Of a stretch of 64,000 bases of DNA, positions 1 to 13,100 are shown piece by piece. Position 1 is the stretch's first letter; every line of letters starts with the position of its first letter. A program made the translations under genes and the position numbers. This DNA comes from Henckelia pumila. Taxonomy: Eukaryota; Streptophyta; Magnoliopsida; Lamiales; Gesneriaceae. The notes beneath the pieces are model-generated. The model was not told the DNA's origin and ran no database searches. It worked only from the letters and a program-made list of their open reading frames with translations. The stretch is from positions 65,619,442 through 65,683,441 of the forward strand of contig NC_133122.1 in assembly GCF_033568475.1 (NCBI RefSeq), in the 5' to 3' direction.

Positions 1-53
1 TAGTTGACTAATCTGCAGCCGTCACCTCTTCTTCATTCATTCATGAACCTTCA

Positions 54-59
54 CACGTG
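54..59. promoter_or_regulatory. G-box (CACGTG) in the leader of the EIL gene
   Basis: A CACGTG hexamer lies about 200 bases before the EIL start codon. This is the core of the plant G-box bound by bHLH and bZIP factors. Whether it is in the promoter or the transcribed leader cannot be told from sequence alone, and a single hexamer can occur by chance. Confidence 0.3.
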
Positions 60-256
60 CGAGTCCGCTTCTTCGATTTTGGGTTTTGTTTGGGAAAAAG
101 TCCCATCCGCGAAACTTTCATTCAATCATTTCCCTAATGTTTTATTTATTTCATTTGTAATCATTTTCATGTAGTTAAAGAAACCCTTGATTTGATTTCC
201 AAGACCCCCAATTCCCGATTGGCTTTCCCGGAAGATATTAGAGATCGTTTTTTCTT

Positions 257-294
257 ATGGATGCTATGGAGTACATTGGCGTGGATATCAGGTC

Positions 295-327
<33 letters not shown>

Positions 328-2850
328 TCATTCGAAGATTGTTCTGTCTGTTTAATTCCGTATCTTTTTTCTCTATTGATTTTTTCAAGTGGATTTAGTA
401 TGAGCTTATAAAACTAATGATCTGGGTTTGCATCAATTCTATGAGGTGTTAACATTACTGGTGTAAGGAGATGATTCAGTTCATTGATTGCTTTGACTGA
501 TTAATTTATCATTTTTACTGATTTCTGGAGATTTTTTTCTGTTCGTTTTTTTTTATTTCTTGAAAATTCATGATCAAATTTGTTAATCTAATTTGTATCG
601 AATTGTAGGTATTTATATCTGTTATCCTCTTTTTTTCATTTTTATTGATGGTTGATTTGTTTATTAGTGAATTAATAATCGAAGGGAGGTTTGTGCTGAA
701 GTGTAATATGAACTTATGTTAACGACCATGTTCTTATTGAATTTCTTTGGGATGCATTGTGAAATAGCTCGGAGATCGAGGATGATGACATACCAGCCCC
801 TGGTAACATGGATGGAGAAAAGATGTCAGTGATGAAGAGATTGAGGAAGAAGAATTGGAGAAACGGATGTGGAAGCCAGAGTCAGGCTCAAAAGGATTAA
901 GGAATGGCAGAAACTTGCGTTACAGCAAGCTGCTGAGAGGCAGAAAGGCTAAGTCCCTCCATGGATCAGGCACGCAGAAAGAAGATGGCTCGTGCACAAG
1001 ATGGCATTTTGAAATACTGGTTGAAGCTCACAGAAGTCTATGCAATGCTCGTGGATTTGTGTATGGCATTATTCCGGATAAGGGCAAACCTGTTAGTGGT
1101 GCGTCAGAAAATGTTCGAGCATGGTGGAAATAAAAGGTGAAGTTTGACAAGAACGGCCCCGCGCGCCATAGCTAAGTATGAGGCCGACTGCCTTTCCAGA
1201 GAAGATGGAGGTGGTGTCCAAAACGGTAATTCATCAAAGAGTCCTTCCAAGATTTGCAAGTTGCCACACTTGGATCTCTTTTATCTTCCATGATGCAACA
1301 TTGCAATCCGCCAGCAGCGTCAATACCCCCACACGATAATGGTTAACCTCCACCTTGGTGGCCCAACGGGGAATGAGGAATGGTTGATTATATTGGGATT
1401 ACCCAAGGGTCATACACCTCTGTATAAGAAGCCTCATGCTCTGCAAAAGGTATGGAAAGTTGGGGAGCTAACTGCTGTTATATAATCATATGTCAACCCA
1501 ATAATCGCAAAAATAAGAAGGCTAGTTAGGCAGTCCAAGTGTTTACAGGATAAGATGACTGCTATAGAGAGCTCGAATATGGCTAGGTGTTAGAGCAGGG
1601 AGGAGTCGTAATCCAGCAGCCAAGAAGTGATACTGGATCATCCAGCAAAAGCGAGGCACCTTCCCAAAACCGTGGAAGTAAGAATAAACATTCTGTTGAC
1701 ATACTACAGTGATTACTATGTCGATGGTGTTGATGGCATGAGATCTCATCATCTACTACAGATGATAGGAGAGAATGAAACTACAGATAGAGTCACCTTT
1801 CGAGCCTCCTGTTCATGTCACACCTCAACCTGGCAGTAAACAACCTGCAGGGAAACGATCCCTAAGCGAAATTACCCAAAATCCATCCCTGTTAACCAAC
1901 TTGGAGTACCATCTGTTAACGAAAATCCACGAGAAAGAAAAAAGAAAGAATCAGGCCATGCTGACCAACTGACAGTGCCATCTCCCAATCAGCATCAACA
2001 TGAGAATCTTGATGGCATGGTGCTGAACAGAAACCATAATGAACGAATAACTTGGGATTATTGATCAGTGAAAGGCCGCCAGAAACTGATGGAATAATGA
2101 CCACAAGGCCTCATGAGGAAAATGCCTGCTTAGAAGCATCCGATAATAACATATTTTTACTCAATTTCTTCTTCGAACGTTGTCCACCATAAGGAGTGTG
2201 CCATCGGATAATGAACCCTAACCTTTATCCAATGGCTCATAAGTTGCTGACCTTGTAACTCGAGCAGCTCATATCTTTCCGGCATCTCAAAAATCTCAGT
2301 TACAAAGCAGGGCCTCAACATGCCGAGTTACGCGACGAAACACAAGAAGCCTGTTTCCGAATCCGGAATCCCAAGATGCAGGATTGAATCATGGTCTCCA
2401 AAAATTCTATTTGGCATATACCATGACCGCAAGATTCAACTCTCCCACAAAGGTTACAAAATTCTCAGCTGCATAATGAATCAACAGGTAACTTTGCATC
2501 ATCCATCAATAACAGTTGGATCAAGCCATCGAGGCCAGCTTTGGGTCTGTCCCAGCATTCAGTGGACGTGCGATACAGAGCAGAGTATGCCCGCTTCCAT
2601 AAACCCTATTGCCTAGGAACGGAAATGAAAAATTTCCAGAGAAGGATTCCCACGACTTGATGCAAGATGCATTTCCAAACGGTAGAAATGTGGAGCACAC
2701 AGTTTACTTCTCTCAATAACTTGTCAACTGAGTTAGCAGCGTACAGCCCTTTTAGTCTTCCCTTTGATGTCACAATTTCGTTAGAATACTGGTGATTTCG
2801 ACTTTGGTTTTGATGATAATTCATCAGATGACAGTAACTTTGCTGAATAG
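257..2850 (+). pseudogene. EIN3/EIL-family transcription factor, EIL3 (SLIM1)-like; reading frame disrupted
   Basis: EIN3/EIL proteins are plant nuclear transcription factors; EIN3/EIL1 act in ethylene signalling and EIL3/SLIM1 in the sulfur-limitation response. Exon 1 is 257-291 (MDAMEYIGVDIS...), the donor is CAG|GT, and the acceptor TAG ends at 767. Exon 2 then reads SEIEDDD, the acidic [17 protein letters not shown] block, the basic RVRLKRIKE block, [18 protein letters not shown] (1045-1106), [16 protein letters not shown], the [17 protein letters not shown] region (about 1267-1310), the [16 protein letters not shown] region (about 1512-1560), and an acidic tail ending DNSSDDSNFAE before TAG at 2848. 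The N-terminal sequence is closer to EIL3 than EIN3, which is a family-memory judgement. At least eight one-base changes break the frame, and several in-frame stops are seen. Many vanish if one extra base is ignored (for example two extra C at about 1229-1235), so this may be an intact gene in poorly polished sequence and not a real pseudogene. The usual family length is about 570-630 residues, which the span would fit. Confidence 0.85.
292..767 (+). other. Intron 1 of the EIL gene, with an (ATTG)n microsatellite
   Basis: A phase-2 GT-AG intron follows only eleven full codons. Near its start lies a run of about eight ATTG/GATT units (295-328), and the rest is T-rich. The short first coding exon is supported by the in-frame junction AG|C TCG GAG. 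Confidence 0.6.
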
Positions 2851-4600
2851 ATGAAGTACTTTGCTTCATAAATGGCAACATGATTCACACGTGAGTCATC
2901 AAATCTTAAAAGAATGAAATTTTGAATAGTTCCCTCTCATGTTATGGACTGACTACTGTGTATGTATGACTCATAAAAATCTGTCATGGTGGTTTTTAGG
3001 TGCAGGTAAGAGTGGCTAAAAGTGAGGCATACTTCATTCTTCCTCTGCCGGTGCGTTCTCGGTTCACTATTTTTGTGGACTTTTCTGACTGTAAGTTAAA
3101 AATAATGTGTCTTCTTCCACTTGGCCATTCAGCTGTTAGAATTAGCATTTTTAAATCATTCTTTTGGTTGTAGTTGGGCCATAATACATGTTGGAGACTA
3201 CTGATTGTTACTTGTAAATGAGTGTAACTTTTCCTCATATTGTCAAAAGCCAAAGGGGTGGTGTTCTAATTGTAGAGACACAAAATCGAGTGAAAAAGCT
3301 GCCTGCCTGCAGCATGCGCTATTAACTTTTCAATCATTTCTTGGCAATGGTGTAAGAAATTAGCACCCCTTTGTTCACTTCAAAGCCAATCACAATAAAA
3401 CGTAAATCACTTGCTCAGTTAGCACTTACTCACATGACCATATCAACTCTTACAAAATATAGCTATCAACTCTTATAAAAATATTATAGCAAATATAATT
3501 CATTATTAACAATGTAATAGTATTATGTTTATTGTTATATAAGTCACTCTAAAAATGTATATCCCCTCAGTCCCATAATATATTGTTCTTTTTGGATTTT
3601 CACACAGATTATTAAAAATAATATTGGGAAAGCCAATTTAATATAAACATCCTATTTTATCTCTATTCAAAGTATTAAAAAATGATTGCAGCAATTTTCA
3701 AGGTGTAGTTAAATAGTGGTATATTAGTAAAGAAATATAAAAAATATTACTAAATATAAAATTATATGATTATAAATTTGGGAAAAACAAAAAAGGAACT
3801 ATGAAAAATAAAATTGGGACGGAGGGAGTAATAATTGTTTTGTTAATATATTCACATCTGGAAAATCGTGTAACATGATGAAAAATGATTACATATTATA
3901 ATAATAAATATATAAAACAAATATATTTCGAAGGAATTAATTTTATAAAAAATTATTTGACAAATATTAATTTCGTTAATTGAAATATTAATGTTATGCG
4001 TTTTTTACATATGGTAAAATGTATTTTTTCTTAAATATTAACCAATATATTAAAATTTCCAAACTCAATTAAATTTTTTAAAGAAATTTCATGCTAGAGT
4101 TTAAATATTTTAAAATTAAGTAAGTCACATATTGAAAGAAAAAAAAATATTATTTTTATAACTTGGCTAATATATTAAATTTTGGAAGAAATGGATTTAT
4201 GACAAAAAATAATGTTATATATAATCTACTAGTAATGATATATTAAATGATATTCAATATGCTGCATAATTAATACATTAACAAAAATTACTCGTTGTAA
4301 ACCGCAAAATTAACAGACAAATATTAATATCAAATTTTGAAATCCATTTTCTTATACATAATTGTATTAAATAAAAATAAAATTTTAATTTTTAAAATTA
4401 TGTAGTATATATTTTTAATTAAACAATGGATAATTTCAGAAACACTAAAAGTTTTTTTATTTATAAATATATAATTATAAAAATATAACCAAAAAATTAT
4501 TAACATTTGTTATACATGGTGCCCTAAAAAAAAAACCTTTGTATATCATGGTAAGATAATTTTTTAAATATCTTTTGCATTATTTAGGAAAAATAAAAAA
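2851..4600. other. EIL 3' flank and AT-rich intergenic DNA
   Basis: This holds the presumptive EIL 3' untranslated region, then strongly AT-rich DNA. The only recognisable item is the Stowaway-like MITE listed separately. I see no gene in it. Confidence 0.6.
3561..3830. mobile_element. Stowaway-like MITE (Tc1/mariner type)
   Basis: The left end reads CCCCTCAGTCCCA and the right end TGGGACGGAGGGAG followed by TA. These match the CTCCCTCCGTCCC-type terminal inverted repeat typical of plant Stowaway elements, which duplicate a TA target. The element is about 270 bp, AT-rich and non-coding. The left terminal repeat is less well preserved than the right, which suggests some age. Confidence 0.8.
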
Positions 4601-6641
4601 AACCCTCTCCGATTCTGTGGATCAGCGGAATTTCAATTCACCGAGTTTTACAAGGTCAGTTGAAAACTTCCTGATTATCTATCCTTTTTAGCATTGAACA
4701 AGCTGATTTGAGTTGAATAAGGTATTCCAAATCTTTACCGAAAATTCTGAAAGATGTTCATTTTATTTTTTGGTTTTCGTTTGTTTAAAAAAAAAAAGAT
4801 GTAACAGAAATCGGTAATATTTACTCAAACATCCTAGAGATCTTCCGTAAATTTGCTGCAATTTCTACAGTATTCTGCTGATGTTACGTGCCCTTTAATA
4901 TGGATCGAGTTAAAGAATCGGCGGAAAGAATAAAAAAGAAAAGAGAAGACAGAAGGCAGAAGCAGAACAGAAGAATCGTAAAAAAAGGATCAATCCGCAG
5001 TCCAGTCAGAAAACTATATCAACAGGTTCAAGCACGCAACTTTCAGCAATTTTCATTTTACTATACTGTCCAGTTTAATTGTTTTTTAATCTTCAAATCC
5101 TTCAGCTTCTATTTCAGTTCCCTAGTTGTGTAAATTGTTGAAATCGAGTTTCATGATGGCATAATTAATTTACTATTTTTGCAAGGAGATTATAACCGAC
5201 TATCAAATGATCAGGAACTAATTTTGTTTGTTTTAGGATTTAGATTTCACATTTCACATCATTTTGTGCATGTGTTTTTGTGTCTTGGATGCTTGATATG
5301 CAATTTAATATGTGCGCAAACAGACTCTAACTCTGTGTTTGGAGTAATTAATCATATGTTGTAGCGCAGCTGAAGATAGTTTCTCGGTAGAATAACCTAA
5401 CGCTCGTCCTCTTCAACGACTCCTCGTGGGATATCGAACTACTCGATACTCAAAGGGGGGAGGAATTCATCATTGCGTCTCTCTTTGTACAAACGTTATT
5501 TCATCCACCTGTTTTTTAGGACAAAAGAATATGTTATTACCTAACAAAAAGCATGTAGAATGTAAGAGAACTTAAGATTGGGGTTATCTGCCGCAGGAAA
5601 TGGGTTGTGGACGCTGTTGGAGGGCTGCCTGCTTCTTGCAAAATGGCACTGGCCATATTAAATGAAGACCGATTCCTTGCCCCCAGAGGATGGAGCTTCC
5701 AAGAGTATTCAGGGTGTTAAGAGAAAACTCATTCAAGGGGCAGATTCATGCCGGTCTCATATATGCAACCCAATACTTGAGAGATTCCCCCTAATACTTC
5801 TCACTATTTTTGCTCGCCATTCGTCGTAAAACTGGTACTCCGGCTGATTTCCTCATGCAGCCAAAGGTTCACATCGATTCTGTTCCTTTCATTTTCTTTG
5901 AGGTCTTCTTGGTTCAGAACTTCTACATGTACATATAAGGTTTATGACATAAAACATCAATAACTTGCTTAATAAATAGTTTCAAGGTTGGTTTAGTGTT
6001 GAGTTTTATCGAAATGAAATAGGATGTGATTGATATTCAGAGATGAATAATGGAATTGGGGTTGTCAAAGAATGACCAGTATGTTTTCTGTTTTCATCAA
6101 AACTAGGAAATAGAAACCAATCTCTTCTCAGGTTTTCTTAAAATTTTTGCCATTTAATTTCAGTTTTTTGGTTTTTGAGTTAATCGTTAAAGAGTGGATG
6201 AAACCAGCTTCATTACTTCCCGCCATCAAGTGAAAGAGTGATTGAACCAGCCTCACAATAAATATAACGATATGCCAAAATTAGCATTTTTTCATCTAGC
6301 AATTCGGGAATCAATTACAGAATCATCTATTTACATAAAAACAAGAGTGTTTTTTTCCAATGAAAGGTAACAAAGGACTGAGTTGGTTGCTACTACCTCT
6401 CTGTTTACTAATATAATATGACTGAGAAAAAAACCCATGTGATAATATAATATAGTGCACAATGCCCATCCAATATGACTATAGTTTTGAAATGATTATA
6501 TAGAATTAACTAAACAATCAGTAAAATTTCATGGCGGAACAATAAAGGAAAGCCCTAAAATAAAGATTAACAAGTTAGTTTTTCCTCGCGAGCATTAGCT
6601 ATAACTAAGCCAATTAGGAAGAACTGAGTTAACTTCGAACT
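4601..6641. other. Intergenic DNA with unrecognised, possibly gene-derived stretches
   Basis: Base composition around 4600-4660, 4880-5030, 5370-5480 and 5590-5880 is less AT-rich than the surroundings and looks coding-like in short pieces (for example a Lys/Arg-rich stretch near 4900-5000). No open frame is long or recognisable. It could be an old degraded gene or one whose frame is obscured by base errors. I do not assign a function. Confidence 0.35.
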
Positions 6642-8633
6642 TCAGGCGAAAGATTTGTATCTGCAAAGAACCTTACACCTCAGTACCCTAATTCATGCCA
6701 CATAAAACACCGAGTGCATAAAACCATGATTTTAACACCCGACTCTTTGGACCCTGTGATCTTTGCCTGGTCCCGCAAATAGATATACCTGCCATGTAAT
6801 GCGAGGTTCAAACGGCATATTTTCGTAGACCCTAAGAATACCCAATGGAGGATTGAATGAAAACGCGAGCAAATGGAGCAACCAAACACAATTAGCAGCA
6901 ACGAAAAAAGCTTGTAGAAGCTGCTCGGGCCACGGTGTAGTCCACCCTAGAGTTGCAATTATGCCACTCATTTTATCGTCGCAGAACTTGCTAAATTCAT
7001 CGCTGTAATACTTCGTTCCTTTTCTCATTACCTCATTCCAACTTAGATTTCGTAGTGCAACAAAAGATAGGAACTGAGCTTCGCGATCTTGATGAGGGTC
7101 CAAGATCTTAGGCACAACCGTTTTTTTGGAAAATGCAGTTTTCAAAATCTTGGTAGAGTGATTGATTTATCATAGCCTCGATATGTAATAACACGGTTTT
7201 AGAGTACTTGTAATTGAGTGAGAGTTTGTGTTGTTGAAGGTGAATGTTCATGCTGTCAATCAACGAGTGATCTGTTTCTTCGATTTGTGCAACTAGAATC
7301 TTGCAGAATTGCTTCATTGACAATCTTGTTTCAGATACAATCTGTAAGAATCCCTCTACCATCACCTCTTCACTAACTGGCATGAAATTTTCTGCATTTT
7401 CATCACCAGGTTTCCCTCTTTTCGGAAGATTTGTGAGCTTCTCTTGCCTCAAGGCCTTCTTCAGTTCTTCACAGTATGTATCCAAATACTCCATTTTCTG
7501 GCTTAAATCCACGAGAGATTCCTTCATTTCTGCAGCTTCAATTAAGGCTGAATCTCGGGTTTCTTTAGCTTCCTCCAGTTCTTTCTTCAACATCTCAATA
7601 GAAATAATCTCCGAGTCTTTACCACTCTCAGAAACTTCCACCGGCTTTGATCGAGCAGGTGAATTTTCATTCTTGTTGTTCTTCTTCGTTGTACTAGAAA
7701 AAAGCCAAGGAAACTTCAGAACCCTGTTTCTTGGAGGTGAACAAAGAGAAGTTCTTGAAACTGATTCACTACTTATCAAACCAGGGTTGCATCTGTTGCA
7801 AGATGATACTGATTTAAGCTCTCCTATACTATTTCTTCTAGATTTGCTGGAATCAAGCCCGGGTGATTCTTCAAGAACAGTAAAATTATTCGCACAAGAA
7901 CCTATTCCTGAATTCTGATCTTCTGCAGGGAATTTGTGTCCCTCCAAGCTTATGAATTCGGAGAGCAACCCTTTTCTTGGTTTCAGGTAATTCGTTAAAA
8001 GGCTTTGATTGACATTTTCTAAATCTACGATATGCTCACCCCAACTTTCGGGATGATTTCGATTTTCCAGTAGATGATATGGATATCATGGTAAAGGTTC
8101 GTCCTCATAACTCTGTCAAGATTGTATCTTGCAAATGAAGCAAGTTGTAAGTACATTTTTGTGGATAAATAACAGAAATAGTAACAAAAAAAAGTGCCTA
8201 AAGTCGACATATTTCCAAAACTGAACTTTCGCCGCAAGAACCATCCATCCAAGTTGGCTAAAGAACTAGAAACAAAGCGGAAAAAATGAACATGCGCAAA
8301 ACAGGAGCAATATTTCAAGGCTATAAAATCCAACAATCTTCAGTTTTGAAGCTCAATATTCACAGCCAACAAACTTGCAAAAAGAAAAAGGAAACAAAAC
8401 AAAAACTTACTGGAGTAAAAACAGGGTAATCTTGTGCGGAGAGCGGCGGAGCAAGGCAAGAGACAGGAGAAGAAGCAGCGCTGAATCTCATGTTAGCTGG
8501 GCTATTTCCCAGTGTCAAGGGCTGCGTGAAGCGCCCGAAGCTCCCCAGCTTTGGCAAGCGCCGCCTGAATATCTTCTCTGCTCACATCATTCCCACTCCC
8601 AATTTTACTGTGCTCTGTACGAATATCAGCCAT
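6642..8633 (-). CDS. IRK-interacting protein / GIL1 (DUF641) family, two exons with frame disruptions
   Basis: This family includes Arabidopsis IRK-INTERACTING PROTEIN, a partner of the LRR receptor kinase IRK, and GIL1 (gravitropic in the light). Exon 1 (8633-8411) starts MADIRTEHSKIG and carries DVSREDIQAALAKAGELRAL and SAQDYPVFTP. The donor is GTAAG. The acceptor ACAG precedes SYEDEPLP at 8112, and exon 2 runs to the stop at 6642. Exon 2 has a Ser-rich linker with SRRNS and SVSSCNRC, a predicted coiled coil (about 7490-7640, EMLKKELEEAKETRDSALIE), then the conserved C-terminal block with FENCIFQKNG, SFVALRNLSWNEV and PWPEQLLQAFFVAA, ending RVLRCKVLCRYKSFA. About four or five one-base discrepancies shift the frame (near 8523, 8080, 7130, 6795 and 6700). 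The first and third behave as one extra T. All conserved blocks are present, so I treat it as a probable functional gene with sequence errors; a recent pseudogene is the alternative. Confidence 0.85.
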
Positions 8634-10135
8634 TAAGAGAGGAAAGAACACGGAAGAATATAAATAGTGAATATTGCAGGCGAAATCCAACGATTGGATT
8701 TGGGTTGCAGCACAGAGAATAGATCATGTGATATCATATCCAGCAAATGACTCTGGATATATAGCCAACAAAAATCTGGAAGAAGATGGATTTTGTCTCG
8801 AGTAAATTTGGAACCAGTGAGAGTGAGTGCATGTGAACCTGATAACGAGTGAAGAAGAAAGAATATTTGTATTGTATGTTTTCTAGTGAATGAGAGAATA
8901 TTATAATATAATCATGATTCGCTTTTTTTATTCTATTAAAAAAAATGTTTTACTTTTTAAAAATAACAGATTCAAATTCCATTTTTCCTCAAATACAAAT
9001 ATTCATTTCTTGATCCCTCGAAACATTATATTTTAAAATTCTAGTCAAATATGTTTTAATGGGGACATAAAAGTACCATCTCGTCCGAGCCTTTCATTGT
9101 CTTGGCTTTTTCAACGTAGAGCAAAATGACATTTAAATGGGGACAAATATAAAATATTAAATTTAAAAAAAAAAGGTTAATTTTCTGTTATTCTTTCCCC
9201 ATAATTTTTATCTTTAATAATAATAAATTAATAAGCCAAAAGTTTCAGCCAATTATTTTAAATAATAATTAAATTTAGGTATCTTATTCGTTTGAGTTAA
9301 ATTTGTTCTTGAAATAGTGCTAATTTTCAAGACATAAAGCATATATATTCTTGAAAAATATTTTGAAGGTTGGCAGATGGGTGTTAAAAAATCTTGATCG
9401 TTTCAATGCTGAAAAAGTGCTGCTTCTTTCTAATTTTGTAGATATTAACTTTTTACGTAGAGGTATGCATTACACATTTTCTTCTGTTTTTTGCCTTATA
9501 CCTTTCACGGTTCTTCAATTCCAAGAAGAATATTCCCAATCACCAAATTTAGCTAGGTAGCCCATTCAATCATGTACAAATATTCATCATGTTGATCCAA
9601 ATTAACTCGATTCTCGCACATTCTTTGATTATATTTTTATTTTAGATGATTAATAAGTGGAAAAAAAATAGAGAAATTGAAGTCGAAGTTGTTAGGTTTT
9701 TTTTTCCCCTAAATAACCAAAACCACTTTTGCGGAAGGCATATATATATTCAACATCCCAACGTTTGAATCTTAGAAGGCATATACATTTTTTTTAACAA
9801 AAAATTTGTAAATAACATTTTTATAAAAACATTGTATAATTACTTATCCTAGCATAGCCTAAATTTTTTTTGTCACAATATGTCAATTTTTTTCCCTCAC
9901 TATATTATTATTGGAAAAAAACCCAAATACACAATTAAATTAAAAACCTAAAAAAATATGCATAATTTTTTTTAATTTTAAAATGTAATGTAAAATATAT
10001 TTAATTTGTCTTATTATATTTCATTTGTTTGATGAATGCATTGATAGGATAAAATAATAAAAAAAGAATTTTGAAATTAGGATAAGATAATTATTGAAAA
10101 TAGTTATTTATTTATTTACCAAGCTTGCTTAGGTG
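8634..10135. other. Divergent intergenic region between the IRKI-like and WD40 genes
   Basis: The two genes point away from each other, so this 1.5 kb should contain both promoters. The part next to the IRKI-like gene (8634-8880) is purine/pyrimidine-biased leader-like sequence, followed by AT-rich DNA. A TATA-like AT run lies around 8892-8910, but nothing distinguishes it firmly from the AT-rich background. No other gene is seen. Confidence 0.4.
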
Positions 10136-13100
10136 ATGGCGTGTTTATTTATGGCGGGACGTTCAAAGTCATCGATAGCGTTTGGCCCAGCCCTGTTTAC
10201 TCAAGTCAGTCAACAAGGAGAGCAGAGGATAAATCATCGGAAGGAATTGCATGGAACAATACCTAGCCCCATTGAATTCGTTGAATCAGAGGCCCAGACC
10301 CTCCCACAGGTAATTCTTTCATTTCCCCACTTTCAGATTTCTTCACTTGTTGAAATCCAATGCATTTCAGGCATCGCTGGAAGAGGAGTCTCATCGAATT
10401 AAACGGCAGATTCGACCCTTATTATCGTCGTTGTATTTCTGGCTCATAATTCAATCCTACTCTGAGGTCAGTTGAGGTTTATTTACTGTTTGATTACTCA
10501 ATTAGCTAACCAATTGAGTGTGTGGATGATGACTTGATTATTTTCTTTCTTCGCTCCAAGATTGGAGCTTTTCCTCATACATATCACGTGGATGGAGAAC
10601 CATGCCAGACCCATGTATGGAACTTTTTAAGGAATTTATGTTAGATAGAAAATTTGTATTTCGTTACCAAATTTTGGCTTCAGCTGGTTTTTTAATTAGC
10701 GGCACTTTTGACAGATTGATTGGTTTACATGGAACAATAATCCCGGCACAACCAGCAGGTTGAATTTCGGCTTTCTTTTTGTTTTTAGATTAGTGTTTCT
10801 TCAATATGCTGATGTTTTTTGTGCGGGAAACACATTCATGTGGTGGCTACGTTTAGAAACCACTTGTATCAAAACGCCCAGTTCATGAAAAACTGTACAA
10901 TCAGTAGTTTATTTATCATAATGGATTTTCATTGAGTGGTGTACAGAGAACATATTGCTTTACCTATGTGTTTATTGTATTCCAATAGTTTTTATTTCAA
11001 GTGCTAATGGTTGCCACTCGTTTGCACTTCAATTTCAGGTAGGGCATTTCAGCAGTTGAATTTGACTCCAAGGTGACTTTGCTGCATTACTAGATCCTCA
11101 AGTTGCATGTCGTAATGGTCCCTTGTGTAGTTGCATGCTGCAATCAGATAGTTTTAGACTGGAGTTAAATATGAAAAATTCTTCTCATTGTTAATTCTAT
11201 TCTCAGGACAACCATTAAGAGCTCAGGATATAAATTTTGTCATGTCATCTTAGAAACTTGATGCAAAAAATAGTTTCATGTAATGAATAGCTCATAATGA
11301 ACGCCTGACGGATTCTCAAATTTTCCATTTTTATGCGTTGGCACTGACATTCTTTGGTCCAGCAATGATAATTACATATTATCCTTTGAGAACCAAGGTT
11401 TAGTGGTATTTCCAAAATTTACACCCCTATATTTGGGTGACATATGCTTTAATCTTGCAGAATGCAGCTAAATTTTTCGCCTAATAGTCTCAAAACTGAG
11501 AGAATAGTCTGTCAGTTCACATGGGTAATTTTGTAGTCATCTACTACTGTCTGGACCAAGTTTTTGTACGATTATATTTTTTTTAATACAGTATCATTGG
11601 CCCTTGACTATTGACCTTGTAAAGAAGGGAAAATCCAGAATTCGGAGAGTAGCATAATCACACCTTACAATGTCAATGACTATTATGTTTAAGGCGTTGC
11701 AAGGTAGTGAGTTTGATATACACAGAATCATAATAAGACTCACTGAAACTGTTCTACTTTCATGCCAAGTTGTCGATTTTGTATCAGCGAACTCGTACAT
11801 TTGGAGATTATTTTAGCTTTTAGCTGGTTTAAGAGACAATGTTATGTTTATCTTATCAATGTCTGATTTGTTTTTGTAGGGAGTATATCTAGCATCAGTG
11901 ACAAGATCAGGCTGCTTAACTGTGCATGACTTTGATAATATCTGTAGTCCTGGTAACCAATCATTAATACTTAGATTTCTTGTCTGTTTTTATACAATGA
12001 AATGGCCGATCATTTGGTACCAATAATTTGGCTATGAGATACAAATTCTAAAATTTCTTGTCTGTTTTTATAAAATGAAGTGGCCGATCATTTGGTACCA
12101 ATTAATTTGGCTATGAGATACAAATTCTAAATTTTTAAAGCCACATTCGTCTTTATAACTTATGACATTTGCACTTCCTATGTTTCAGTAACCATTTTAT
12201 AAAATAAGCGCCCACTACAAATTCACACACACACCTAACGATTGGCCAGAATGGACTTTCTTAACCCCCTTTGTTTTTAAAATTCGATGAGGTCGGTAAA
12301 AATCCTTCTGAGAAAAAATAATTAAATGCAGAATTCCCTGTTTTTCAAAAATTATAGGCAGCCATGAATTAAAAACTCACCGTTATAAATTTATAGCTAA
12401 AACCTACTTTATAAAATTTGTTGGCAAAAAACTGACCATGCCAACAATTTTTTGGTAGTATACTTGCTTCTTAAGCACCTATATACATGAAATTATAATG
12501 ATAATTAAATTAGGCTCAAATTTTGAAAAATGACATTTTGAATATAATAAAAATACGATTATCTTTCTTTTGTTTCTCAAGTTTTAGAATCATTATTTTT
12601 TAAAAGCAATTGACTTTGAAATTTTAAATAATGCTAATAAAACCAAGGAAAACACACATGTAAGCAGTTTTGCTGTTATTATTTAAAAATATAAATTTTC
12701 CAGACTGTGGGCTTTTTTATTTTTTATGTAATTTAATGTATGAGCAGCAGCGCATATACCATAAAATTCAACAGGGGGAAGTTTAAGATAAATTCAATAA
12801 CACAAGATGTTCTTATCTCATTAAAAATTTTTTCTCCCCTTTTTTTTTTTTTTTTCTTTTTTTTTTTTTTCTTTTTCCCTTTGACATGAGATCTTAAGGC
12901 ATTAATCGATAAAATTTTTGTTTTTGGAGTTTTTGGTTAGCTAATTTGAAAATAAAGGGGATTTTTCCTACTTTTACATTTTGCATCAGAGTTTCCAGAA
13001 CTACTTAATAAAACGAAGGGGTGGTTTTGCAATATACTTTCAAAGATTAATATTTATCTCTGTTGAAGTAAAGGAAACGTTGTATCCAGTGTCTTCATTG

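Noticed and set aside
4888-5133. Lys/Arg-rich short open frame that might be a small basic protein
   Set aside because: No recognisable domain, no splice context and no conserved neighbours; base composition alone is not enough.
5370-5880. Coding-like stretch that might be a degraded gene
   Set aside because: I could read short plausible peptides in more than one frame but could not match any family, so no gene was called.
7301-7918. 205-codon plus-strand open frame
   Set aside because: It is the antisense shadow of the IRKI-like exon 2.
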